From positions 1 through 64,000 of the forward strand of contig NZ_VXKN01000005.1 in NCBI RefSeq assembly GCF_008693185.1: 64,000 nt of DNA, in the 5' to 3' direction. The notes beneath the pieces are model-generated. The model made no database searches. It was not told the origin of the DNA and worked only from the letters and a program-made list of their open reading frames with translations. A program made the position numbers and the translations under genes. The stretch is from Acinetobacter qingfengensis. Lineage in GTDB: Bacteria > Pseudomonadota > Gammaproteobacteria > Pseudomonadales > Moraxellaceae. This document shows, one piece after another, positions 26,935 to 35,427 of this stretch; the first letter of the stretch is position 1; every line of letters starts with the position of its first letter.

Positions 26935-26950
26935 TTTGAGGCATTTATTT

Positions 26951-26982
26951 ATCTGACTTTTCGTGCATGAAAAAGTCAGATA
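26951..26982 (-). terminator. Hairpin 3' of the TonB receptor gene
   Basis: The repeat ATCTGACTTTT and its complement with one extra A surround CGTGCATG. It lies just beyond the receptor stop on the minus strand. The U tract is weak. Confidence 0.5.
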
Positions 26983-26987
26983 TTGAA

Positions 26988-28973
26988 TTAAAATTTAAAA
27001 TTAAAGCCTGCAAAAATACTTCTACTCATTAAAATATGATCAATGGAGCGAGCAATATCATCACGCTTGGTATTTGTAAGATTCTTAATTCCAGCTTGAA
27101 GATTGATATCAGGAGTGAATTGATAATTACCACTTAGGTTAACCGTGTGATACGCTCCTGATTTTTGACTTTGTGAAAGTGCAGGTACATACAGCATTTG
27201 ACTACCAGTATATTGATAAGCAAGCTCAAATCGAAGTGCAGAATTCGCTTTCCAGTCAAGAGCAATATTTCCGGTATGTCGAGGGCTATAATCTAGTTCC
27301 TGTCCTGTGGTTTTATTTTCACTATCAGAGAAAGTATAGTTTAACTTTATTCCCCATGCATTATTTAGTGTATAACGACCATCAAATTCGATTCCTTTAA
27401 TCTTGGCAGAATGAATGTTGGTATAAGTCATAACAGTTGGTCGATAACCTGCACGCCAACTGTCACTGACAATCATGTTTTTAATATCATTTTGAAATAG
27501 CATTAAACTGGCAAAAATTTGCTCATTGTCATATACACCACCAAATTCATAACTGGTTGCAGTTTCAGGTTCTAGATCCGGATTACCGATTACACTACAT
27601 AAACCACGACAGGCAAGTACGGCATAATCCGGGTCTGACTGGGAAATACTGGGTGCTTTAAAGGCCTTGCCAATGCCACCTTTTAAATTAAATTGATCGC
27701 TAACATTGAATACGGCATATATACGGGGGCTAAATTGGCCACCAAAAGATTCATAATGATCATAACGACCACCAAAAGTTAATTTCAGGCGGTTAAGTGA
27801 CCATTCATCCTGTAGATATAATGCACTTTGATCAAGGGAAGTTGTGGAATTTAAATTTTGATTATGACTTAATTTTGTTTTACGGAATTCTGAGCCAGCT
27901 GTGAGTAAGTGATTGTCACCTAGATGATAGCTAAATTGACCATCCAGTGTATGATTGGTTTGCTCAATATCTCCGGTTTTTTGATACAAAGTACTGATGA
28001 TTTCAGAATCATCCATTAATTCAACATTCTCATAATAATAGCGAAGGCGACTCTCTACACCAAACCAGTTACCGGTATAGCTTAAGCCAACACTGGTACG
28101 ATCCATTTCCTGAATATTGGTTGGGAATGAAAGACCGTAATTACTCCATGTGGCTTTTCTGTCATCTGAACGATAAGTCACGTCTAGGTCAAGTGTTTGA
28201 TCATTATTAATTAACCAACTGAAATTGGATAAAGCTGTAAACGCCTTGCGCTTTTCTGAAGCATCAGTATTTTTATAAATACTTTGATCGGATTGCCATG
28301 CTTTTTGATTTACGCCTTCAATCATCAAATTAGCTAATAATTTATTTTCAATCAATGAACCACTCAGATATGCACTGGTTTTATGAACGGCACCATGGTC
28401 ACCTTCTGTTGGCACTTCATAACTGTAACCAATTTCGCCTTCAGTTTTATCGCTTGGTTTTTTTAGAATAATGTTGACAACACCACCTAGCGCATCTGCA
28501 CCATATAATGATGACATTGGGCCTCGTACTACTTCGATTCGATCTATTGCTGCAATAGGAATTGCAGATAAATCAAAATCATTGGAATAGTTTGAGGTAA
28601 GAGCATCACGGGAATTAATACGCCGCCCATTGACTAATAATAGTGTGTAATCTGAATCCAGACCACGTATTTTAATTTCCTTACGTCCATAAGCAGAGGA
28701 TGTATTAATATGAATTCCTGCACTATTTGCCAGAATATCTGCCAAATCATAGTTTGGTGACTTGGCTAAATCTTCTTGCGTGATGACGCTGATACTTGCT
28801 GGTGCATCTTTTTGACTGTGAGCTGTTTGTGATGCGGTAACAACTAAAGCAGGTAATGTTTGTAATTCAGAAGATGATTCTGCTGCGATCCCCAAAGTTG
28901 GTGATAAAAGCATAATACTAAAAGATAAATAATTAAATCGGGAAATAAAAGTTGATTTGCTATGATGTTTCAT
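26988..28973 (-). CDS. CirA-like TonB-dependent siderophore receptor
   Basis: This 661-residue outer-membrane receptor would import ferric catecholate siderophores with TonB energy. After a signal peptide ending GIAA it has a TonB-box-like ALVVTAS, the plug domain (SISVITQEDL, IRGLDSDYTLLLVNGRRINS, VVRGPMSSLYGADALGGVVNII) and a 22-strand barrel ending in the aromatic Phe of AGFNFKF. The external loop CRGLCSVIGNPDLEPET strongly resembles colicin I receptor CirA. The ATG at 28973 is chosen because it opens the signal peptide; a longer frame starting 47 codons upstream lacks a signal at its start. A candidate Fur box lies 18 bases upstream. Confidence 0.9.
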   Translation of the reverse strand: MKHHSKSTFISRFNYLSFSIMLLSPTLGIAAESSSELQTLPALVVTASQTAHSQKDAPASISVITQEDLAKSPNYDLADILANSAGIHINTSSAYGRKEIKIRGLDSDYTLLLVNGRRINSRDALTSNYSNDFDLSAIPIAAIDRIEVVRGPMSSLYGADALGGVVNIILKKPSDKTEGEIGYSYEVPTEGDHGAVHKTSAYLSGSLIENKLLANLMIEGVNQKAWQSDQSIYKNTDASEKRKAFTALSNFSWLINNDQTLDLDVTYRSDDRKATWSNYGLSFPTNIQEMDRTSVGLSYTGNWFGVESRLRYYYENVELMDDSEIISTLYQKTGDIEQTNHTLDGQFSYHLGDNHLLTAGSEFRKTKLSHNQNLNSTTSLDQSALYLQDEWSLNRLKLTFGGRYDHYESFGGQFSPRIYAVFNVSDQFNLKGGIGKAFKAPSISQSDPDYAVLACRGLCSVIGNPDLEPETATSYEFGGVYDNEQIFASLMLFQNDIKNMIVSDSWRAGYRPTVMTYTNIHSAKIKGIEFDGRYTLNNAWGIKLNYTFSDSENKTTGQELDYSPRHTGNIALDWKANSALRFELAYQYTGSQMLYVPALSQSQKSGAYHTVNLSGNYQFTPDINLQAGIKNLTNTKRDDIARSIDHILMSRSIFAGFNFKF

Positions 28974-28990
28974 AAAATGCCATCGGTTAT

Positions 28991-29009
28991 GTAAATGATA
29001 TTTATTCTT
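28991..29009. promoter_or_regulatory. Candidate Fur box of the TonB receptor
   Basis: The 19-base segment centred on AAATGATATTTATT matches the GATAATGATAATCATTATC consensus at 13 positions by my count. Its place just upstream of a siderophore receptor makes iron repression likely. Confidence 0.5.
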
Positions 29010-29212
29010 AATACTATAGTGTTTGCTATAGTGTTGCAATATGTTACCTAAAGAAACAAAAAGTTTTATTAAATTAACAAAATATGACTTTTCTGTGAAA
29101 GTATAAGCGCTCATACAAAGAATGTTACATGAATATGAACATATATAAATATCATGATTTTACTAATTTATTTCTTATAGAGTTTTCATTCATAATCTGT
29201 GGATCATACAAA

Positions 29213-30124
29213 ATGTATAATTGGGTATTGTTACTGATTTTAAGCTTTAGTGTCACGTCCGTTTCAGCCAAACAACTGGCTTTAAGCTTTGATGATGGTC
29301 TTAATCCAGAAGTCGAACCACAAGCGGCACAAATTAATCATGACATTTTAACAACCCTGCATCAAAATCAGATTAAAGCAATTTTATTCCCATCACTCAG
29401 TAAAATTGGTGATCAGCAAGGCTTAACTTTAGTGAGCGAGTGGGGAAAGCAAGGACATCGAATTGGTAATCATAGCGATCTACACCAGAATTTAAATCAT
29501 GATGATGTCACCTTGGCGGCTTATTTAGCCAGTATGCAGCGTGGAGATAGTCAGTTTAAGTCGTTGCAGGGTTTTGTGCAGCGTTATCGCTTTCCTTTTT
29601 TAAAGGAAGGCAATACACAACAAAAACGGGATGGGGTAAGACAATGGCTAGACCAGCATCATTATCAATCAGGTGCAGTCAGTATTGATGCCAGTGACTG
29701 GTATTACAATCAACTTTTTGTTAAATATCAGAAAGAGCAGGATCAAGCTCGTTTAGAAAAATTAAAACAGGCTTATATTAACCATTTACTGGATCGTGCG
29801 AGTTATTATGATGATTTGGCATTAAAAACTTTGCAACGTTCACCCAAACATGTTTTGCTTCTGCATGTTCGTGCGATTAACGCTGCATGGTTAGGTGATG
29901 TCATCACAGCATTTCGGCAACACGGCTGGCAATTTATTGATAGTGATACGGCCTATCAGGATCCAATCTATAAAATTCAACTCAATATTTTACCTGCTGG
30001 TGAAAGTATTCTCTGGCAGATTGCCAAAGTGTATGGTATTGAAAATTTACGCTATCCGGCCGAAGATGTCCCTTATGAACAGGAAAACTTGCGTAGATTT
30101 AGCTTATCATCAACCAAATTGTAG
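29213..30124 (+). CDS. Secreted polysaccharide deacetylase-like protein (NodB fold)
   Basis: The 303-residue protein has a signal peptide ending VSAKQ and a NodB-type carbohydrate esterase domain. The metal and catalytic residues are visible in LALSFDDGLNP and the GNHSDLHQN motif, which carries the two metal-binding His. Natural substrates of the family are N-acetylated sugars of peptidoglycan or exopolysaccharide. An ATG 28 codons upstream is in frame, but MYNWVLLLILS begins the signal peptide. It is divergent from the TonB receptor and followed by an alpha/beta hydrolase eight bases later. Confidence 0.8.
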   Translation: MYNWVLLLILSFSVTSVSAKQLALSFDDGLNPEVEPQAAQINHDILTTLHQNQIKAILFPSLSKIGDQQGLTLVSEWGKQGHRIGNHSDLHQNLNHDDVTLAAYLASMQRGDSQFKSLQGFVQRYRFPFLKEGNTQQKRDGVRQWLDQHHYQSGAVSIDASDWYYNQLFVKYQKEQDQARLEKLKQAYINHLLDRASYYDDLALKTLQRSPKHVLLLHVRAINAAWLGDVITAFRQHGWQFIDSDTAYQDPIYKIQLNILPAGESILWQIAKVYGIENLRYPAEDVPYEQENLRRFSLSSTKL

Positions 30125-30132
30125 GAGGATAT

Positions 30133-30909
30133 ATGTATCAATTTGATCATCAATCAGGAAAATTCATTCAAACAGAGTCTGCAAATTTCTATGTCGAGCA
30201 ACATAGTTCATCTGATAAACGAACTATCGTGTTTTTACATGGTGGGCTAGGCAATATCGTAGATTTAAACCCGATTGTAAACAGTCTAAGTGCGGATTTT
30301 CATATTGTTGGAATTGATTTTGCAGGTCATGGGCGTTCAACATATCAAGATGATTACTCGTTTAGTTATGCACAACATCAGGCCGATGTTGAGTATATTT
30401 TGGCGAAACTCAATATTCATCAATATACGATTATTGGTTTTAGTGATGGTGGCATTGTTGCATATCGCCTTGCTGCACAACATTCTGATCAGGTTCAGCA
30501 AATCATTACGATTGGCGCCCAATGGCAATTAGAAGCACAATCTTTGAATATCTTGAAAAGCTTGACAGCCAAGCAATGGCTGACGATGTTTCCCGAATCT
30601 GTCACTTATTATCAACAGATCAATGCTGAACCAAATTTTGATAAGTTAGTTTACCGTGTTGTGAATCATCTTTGGACAGATCAGTCAGAAACAGGCTATC
30701 CCAATCGTATGCTAAACCTGATCAAATGCCCTGTATTGGCAATGCGGGGAGATCAGGATCACTTATTATCATTGGAAGAATTGACAGCGTTAAGTAAAGT
30801 TTTACCGAAAGCCGATATTGCCAATATTCCTTATGCAGGACATGCGTTATACGAAGATGATTTACAAACATGCATTACGCTAATTCAAAAGGCTTTATCA
30901 CGAATATAA
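30133..30909 (+). CDS. Alpha/beta-hydrolase fold protein
   Basis: The 258-residue cytoplasmic-looking protein has the alpha/beta hydrolase landmarks: the oxyanion region FLHGGLGN, nucleophile elbow GFSDGG (Ser near 99), acid in MRGDQDHLL and the catalytic His in YAGHALYED. GGAGGA precedes the ATG. It is probably co-transcribed with the deacetylase-like gene. The substrate is unknown. Confidence 0.85.
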   Translation: MYQFDHQSGKFIQTESANFYVEQHSSSDKRTIVFLHGGLGNIVDLNPIVNSLSADFHIVGIDFAGHGRSTYQDDYSFSYAQHQADVEYILAKLNIHQYTIIGFSDGGIVAYRLAAQHSDQVQQIITIGAQWQLEAQSLNILKSLTAKQWLTMFPESVTYYQQINAEPNFDKLVYRVVNHLWTDQSETGYPNRMLNLIKCPVLAMRGDQDHLLSLEELTALSKVLPKADIANIPYAGHALYEDDLQTCITLIQKALSRI

Positions 30910-30962
30910 AATACTCAATAGACCAAGTAACATAACAATAGCTCTATTGAGTATGTGCTTGG

Positions 30963-32126
30963 TCATATAGGTGATGCAGATTTCTTGTATAAATAAGTTT
31001 GAAGATAAACCAGCACTAGCCCTAATCCGGCCAGTACTGCACCTGCAAAGGAAACTGCTATATAATTCCAGCCCAGACTTAATACGGCTGCTCCGGCTGC
31101 TGCACCAATGGCATTACCCAGATTAAATGCACCAATGTTGACGGAAGATGCTAATCCCGGTGCTTCATGAGCAACCGACATCACCCGCATCTGTAATGGC
31201 GGGACTACTGCAAAGGCAGCGGCACCCCAAATCACCAATGCAATGCCTGCACCGATCGCTGTTTTGGCCAAAAATGGGAAAAGTACCATCATCAATATCA
31301 GTAAGACTAAAAAGCCGATCAGGGTTTTATCAATTGAGCGGTCGGCAAATTTACCACCCAGATGATTACCGATGGAAAAGCCAATACCAATTAAAATCAG
31401 CATGACAGTGACCAGTTGTGGCGTGGCATTGCTGAAATACTTCAAACTTGGTGCAATATAGGTATATAGGGTAAACATTGCACCGGCACTCATTACGGTA
31501 GTGAGTAATGCCAAAATAACCGGTCCACGTGTCAAAACTTTAAGTTCTTGCTTAACATTGGGCGGATGACCAGCCTGACCTTGTGGTAAGGCTTTCCATA
31601 AGGACAAAATGGTCAGCATACCGAGAATGGCAATGGTTGCAAATGCCTCACGCCAGCCAATATTTTGTCCAAACCACGTTGCCAGTGGCACACCGCCAAT
31701 ATTGGCAATGGTTAAACCCATAAACATGGCAGCGACGGCACTGGCTTGTTTGTCCTTGGGAACAAGACTGGCAGCCACGACCGAACCAATACCAAAAAAA
31801 GCACCGTGATTTAAACTGGTGATCACTCGTGCAGCCATCAAACTCAGGTAATTGGGCGCAATGGCAGCCAATAAATTGCCAACAGTAAAGAGTACCATTA
31901 ATAACATTAAGGCTTTACGTTGTGGAAAACGACTAAACCATAAGGTCATGAGTGGCGCACCAATCATCACGCCCAGCGCATAGGCAGTGATAAGCATACC
32001 GGCTTGCGGAATGGAAATCTGCATACCTTGTGCAATTTGTGGGAGGAAACCCATCGGTGAAAATTCGGTAGTCCCGATAGCAAATGCACCAATTGCCAGT
32101 GCAAGTAAGGGAAAATTAAGTTTCAT
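30963..32126 (-). CDS. MFS transporter, AraJ-like efflux family
   Basis: The 387-residue protein has 12 predicted membrane helices. It opens with the segment AIGTTEFSPMGFLPQIA that is common to the AraJ/YdeA/NepI-type drug and sugar efflux proteins. It lies ten bases downstream of dkgB on the same strand, so the two are probably one operon under the LysR regulator divergent from dkgB. The transported compound is unknown. Confidence 0.82.
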   Translation of the reverse strand: MKLNFPLLALAIGAFAIGTTEFSPMGFLPQIAQGMQISIPQAGMLITAYALGVMIGAPLMTLWFSRFPQRKALMLLMVLFTVGNLLAAIAPNYLSLMAARVITSLNHGAFFGIGSVVAASLVPKDKQASAVAAMFMGLTIANIGGVPLATWFGQNIGWREAFATIAILGMLTILSLWKALPQGQAGHPPNVKQELKVLTRGPVILALLTTVMSAGAMFTLYTYIAPSLKYFSNATPQLVTVMLILIGIGFSIGNHLGGKFADRSIDKTLIGFLVLLILMMVLFPFLAKTAIGAGIALVIWGAAAFAVVPPLQMRVMSVAHEAPGLASSVNIGAFNLGNAIGAAAGAAVLSLGWNYIAVSFAGAVLAGLGLVLVYLQTYLYKKSASPI

Positions 32127-32136
32127 GGCTAAAACC

Positions 32137-32940
32137 TTAATCCCATAGCGGTGCTAATTGTGCCGGATAGACTTCTCGACCATTACGTTCAAGTGCAGTA
32201 ATGCGTTGTATGTCATCTGCACTTAATTGGATGTCCTGTGACTGTAAATTACTGATCAGATGTTGCCGTTTGGTTGAAGATGGAATGACCGCATAACCTT
32301 TTTGTAGAGCCCATGCCAAAGCAATTTGTGCTGTATTGGCTTGATGTTGGTGGGCAATCTCTTGTAATACAGGATCATTCAGGACTTTGCCATAAGCCAA
32401 TGTCATATAGGACGTGACATCAATATTTTGACTGATGAGGAAGTTTGCCACTTTTTCATTTTGCAGATAGGGACTAAGCTCAATCTGATTGGTGATAATA
32501 TTGTCTTTGCCGACAGCATCAATTGCTAGTTGTACTTCGGCAATATTAAAGTTTGACACACCAATATATTGTGTTAAACCTTGTTGTTGGGCTTCATAAA
32601 GATTTGTCACAATCTCGGCAATGTCAAAACCTTGTGCCGGTGCGGGCCAGTGAATTAAGGTAAGATTGACGGCATCTGTTCTTAATTTTTGCAGACTTTC
32701 TTTTAAGCTGGGAATTAATTTTTCACGGGAATAATTGTCTGTCCAGATTTTTGTGGTGATAAACAAATCTTGTCGTGCGACACCACTTTCGGCAATCGCC
32801 TGTCCAACTTCTGCTTCATTTTCATAAATCTGTGCAGTATCAATGGCACGATAACCGACCTCAAGTGCGGTTTTGACTGAGTCAATCACCACTTGGTCTT
32901 TTAATCGAAAGGTACCAACACCAAATTTTGGAATGCTCAT
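32137..32940 (-). CDS. dkgB: 2,5-diketo-D-gluconate reductase B-type aldo/keto reductase
   Basis: DkgB reduces keto sugars and methylglyoxal-type carbonyls with NADPH. The 267-residue protein has the aldo/keto reductase tetrad: Asp and Tyr in [11 protein letters not shown], Lys in ITTKIWTD and His in LTLIHWPAP. The nucleotide loop [13 protein letters not shown] is also present. It is very similar in wording to Escherichia coli DkgB. The ATG at 32940 opens the fold ([13 protein letters not shown]) and has GAGG upstream; a longer frame to 33051 has no such support. As in Escherichia coli, a LysR gene is the divergent neighbour. Confidence 0.92.
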   Translation of the reverse strand: MSIPKFGVGTFRLKDQVVIDSVKTALEVGYRAIDTAQIYENEAEVGQAIAESGVARQDLFITTKIWTDNYSREKLIPSLKESLQKLRTDAVNLTLIHWPAPAQGFDIAEIVTNLYEAQQQGLTQYIGVSNFNIAEVQLAIDAVGKDNIITNQIELSPYLQNEKVANFLISQNIDVTSYMTLAYGKVLNDPVLQEIAHQHQANTAQIALAWALQKGYAVIPSSTKRQHLISNLQSQDIQLSADDIQRITALERNGREVYPAQLAPLWD

Positions 32941-32971
32941 CTTACTTGACCTCGGTTTAATCTCTGATATT

Positions 32972-32994
32972 AGACTGAATAACATATTCAGTCT
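32972..32994. promoter_or_regulatory. Palindromic operator between dkgB and the LysR gene
   Basis: A perfect inverted repeat with 9-base arms AGACTGAAT/ATTCAGTCT around AACAT lies in the shared promoter region, 32 bases before dkgB and 100 before the LysR gene. It contains a T-N11-A type LysR core. Confidence 0.6.
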
Positions 32995-33093
32995 GATTTT
33001 GATGGATATTTTGCTTGGATTTTTGTTGCAAAAAAACAGTATGTTTAGCAAAATATTATTGACTAAAAATCAACAATAGAATGTGGTGATCAA

Positions 33094-34020
33094 ATGAAAT
33101 CCTCAATTGAAGAATTACTTGCCTTTGTCACTATTGTTGATGCAGGTTCTATTGTCTATGCTGCACAACAATTGAATCAGACTACATCTGGATTAAGTCG
33201 GGCATTGCAGCGTCTGGAATCAAAACTTAATGTAACTTTACTTGAACGTACCACAAGAAAATTAAAATTGACGCAGGAAGGGCAGTTGTTTCTGGATAAG
33301 GCACGAAAAATTCTGAATGACCTTGGCGAAGCAGAAGATGCTTTATTGCGCTTTGATCATGAAATTTCGGGGTTGATCCGGATTGATTCGGCTACACCTT
33401 TTGTATTGCATGTTATTGCACCGTTGATACAGGAGTTTATGCAGCGTTATCCCTGTATCGAAATTGAATTAAATAGTAATGATCAGATCATTGATTTACT
33501 CGAACAAAAAACCGATGTGGCAATTCGTTTCGGACAGTTGAATGATTCAAGCCTACATGCAAAATTATTGTGTCAAAGTCGATTATATATTGTGGCCAGT
33601 CCGGAATATCTGGCACGGGCTGGTTATCCGGAAACAGTACAGGATTTAGTGCAACATCAATTAATTGGTTTAAGTAAAATGCCGAATACTAATAATATTT
33701 GGCCGTTAAAAATGGACGATCAATTCCTCACGGTTCAACCTAAAATTAAAGCATCCAATGGTGAAACTATTCGGCAACTGGCATTATTAGGAAATGGAAT
33801 TGCCTGTTTATCACAGTTTTTAGTAGAAAAAGACATTCAGGAAGGTAAATTGGTCGAAATACTTAAAGATCAAAATATATCATATTATCAGCAAATTCAT
33901 GCAGTTTATTATCAACAAGAACATTTGCCAAAACGGGTTCGTCTATTTATTGAGTTTTTGGCAGAGCGGTTAAAAAAGCATTGTATAGTAGATCGGCAAT
34001 TCCCGCCAAAAATCAGTTAA
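33094..34020 (+). CDS. LysR-family transcriptional regulator
   Basis: The 308-residue protein has an N-terminal winged helix-turn-helix (about 3-62, AAQQLNQTTSGLSRALQRLESKL) and a periplasmic-binding-like effector domain (about 88-295). It is divergent from dkgB and the MFS gene, and is the probable regulator of both, as in the yafC-dkgB pair of enterics. The effector is unknown. Confidence 0.88.
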   Translation: MKSSIEELLAFVTIVDAGSIVYAAQQLNQTTSGLSRALQRLESKLNVTLLERTTRKLKLTQEGQLFLDKARKILNDLGEAEDALLRFDHEISGLIRIDSATPFVLHVIAPLIQEFMQRYPCIEIELNSNDQIIDLLEQKTDVAIRFGQLNDSSLHAKLLCQSRLYIVASPEYLARAGYPETVQDLVQHQLIGLSKMPNTNNIWPLKMDDQFLTVQPKIKASNGETIRQLALLGNGIACLSQFLVEKDIQEGKLVEILKDQNISYYQQIHAVYYQQEHLPKRVRLFIEFLAERLKKHCIVDRQFPPKIS

Positions 34021-34185
34021 TGCAAAACAACTATCATGATTTTAAGCCTTTATTCAGCGTATAATATATTTTGACGAAAAGTATAGATTTAAAATTATAT
34101 ACAAAAAGTCGCTTGGTCATTGGGGCTAATCATTGAATAATGATCAGCTTAATCTTGAGTTATTTAACCATATTGTTGATTTTAG

Positions 34186-35094
34186 ATGTCGCATATTTCT
34201 GTTCTATTAAATGAAACTGTAAATGCTGTACTGGCTGAGCGTCAAACAGGAATTTTTATCGATGCTACCTTTGGACGGGGTGGGCACACACGTGAATTAC
34301 TTTCCCGTCTAGATGAACAGGCTCGGGTGATTGCGTTTGATAAGGATCCACAGGCACTTGCGACTGCGCAACAATTAGCACAGGAAGATGCACGTTTTCA
34401 GATTATTCATGCCAGTTTTGCTGAATTAAAGCAACAATTACAACAGCATGATATTCCAGTTGTGGATGGCATTATGGCGGATTTGGGCGTTTCATCTCCA
34501 CAACTGGATCAGGCCGAGCGTGGTTTTAGCTTTATGCATGATGGTCCGCTTGACATGCGTATGGACAATTCACAGGGGCAGACGGCAGCACAATGGTTGT
34601 TGTCGATGGATGAAACTGATCTGGCCAATGTGATTTTTAAATATGGGGAAGAACGCTATAGTCGCAGAATTGCCAGAGCGATTAAACAGGCTGGGTTGAT
34701 CGAGACAACAGCGCAGCTTGCGGAAATTGTAAAAGTTGCTCATCCAAAATGGGAAAAACATAAACATCCAGCAACTCGCACGTTTCAGGCCATTCGTATT
34801 GCGATTAATAAAGAACTTGATGATGTGGAAAACTTCTTGCCTCAGGCCGTAGAAATGCTGAAACCAAATGGACGTCTGGCAGTAATTAGCTTTCATTCAC
34901 TTGAAGACCGTTTAATTAAGCAATTTATTCAAAAATCTTCAACCCTACCGGAACAGGACTGGGGAATGCCACAGCATATCGATAATCGTACACTGAAAAA
35001 AATTGCCCGTATTGCGCCTTCTGATGTAGAAGTCAAACAAAACCCACGATCACGTAGTGCATGGTTGCGTGTGGCAGAACGTTTGGGAGCATGA
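34186..35094 (+). CDS. rsmH: 16S rRNA (cytosine-1402-N4)-methyltransferase RsmH
   Basis: RsmH methylates C1402 of 16S rRNA. The 302-residue protein has the SAM-binding segment DATFGRGGHTRELL, the acidic loop ADLGVSSPQLDQAERGFSF (given as motifs ADLGVSS and ERGFSF) and FHSLEDRLIK near the C-terminus. It is the first gene of the division and cell-wall cluster. mraZ, which often precedes it, is absent. Confidence 0.96.
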   Translation: MSHISVLLNETVNAVLAERQTGIFIDATFGRGGHTRELLSRLDEQARVIAFDKDPQALATAQQLAQEDARFQIIHASFAELKQQLQQHDIPVVDGIMADLGVSSPQLDQAERGFSFMHDGPLDMRMDNSQGQTAAQWLLSMDETDLANVIFKYGEERYSRRIARAIKQAGLIETTAQLAEIVKVAHPKWEKHKHPATRTFQAIRIAINKELDDVENFLPQAVEMLKPNGRLAVISFHSLEDRLIKQFIQKSSTLPEQDWGMPQHIDNRTLKKIARIAPSDVEVKQNPRSRSAWLRVAERLGA

Positions 35095-35098
35095 TGTC

Positions 35099-35404
35099 AT
35101 GGTGAAAAAAACAATGCTGCGTGAAAAATACTGGTTAAAACAGGTTGCAGTCATTGTCGTGATGATTCTTGTGATTATGGGGAGTGCTTTTATGGTGGTT
35201 AATCAGGTGTTTAATTATCGCCATGATTACCGAATCTATAACCAACTCGCCAAGGAGCGAGATGACCTAAATGCTGAATGGGGACGTTTATTGATTGAAC
35301 AGCAAACGTTTGGCGCCACTGCACAGATTGGTACACGTGCAGTCACTCAACTGCGAATGTATTCTCCACCGGCATCACAAACAGTTGTGGTTTCTATTAA
35401 ATAA
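35099..35404 (+). CDS. ftsL: Cell division protein FtsL
   Basis: The 101-residue protein has a short basic N-terminus, one membrane helix (about 15-37) and a periplasmic leucine-zipper-like coil, the layout of FtsL in the FtsQLB divisome complex. The ATG at 35099 follows the rsmH stop by four bases with GGGAG about nine bases upstream. The longer frame opening at 35057 lies within rsmH. Position between rsmH and ftsI is typical. Confidence 0.93.
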   Translation: MVKKTMLREKYWLKQVAVIVVMILVIMGSAFMVVNQVFNYRHDYRIYNQLAKERDDLNAEWGRLLIEQQTFGATAQIGTRAVTQLRMYSPPASQTVVVSIK

Positions 35405-35427
35405 TTGGTAAGGTTTAAGGCACAGCA

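Noticed and set aside
28974..29114. 47-codon N-terminal extension of the TonB receptor
   Set aside because: A proper signal peptide begins only at 28973, and the extension covers the candidate Fur box.
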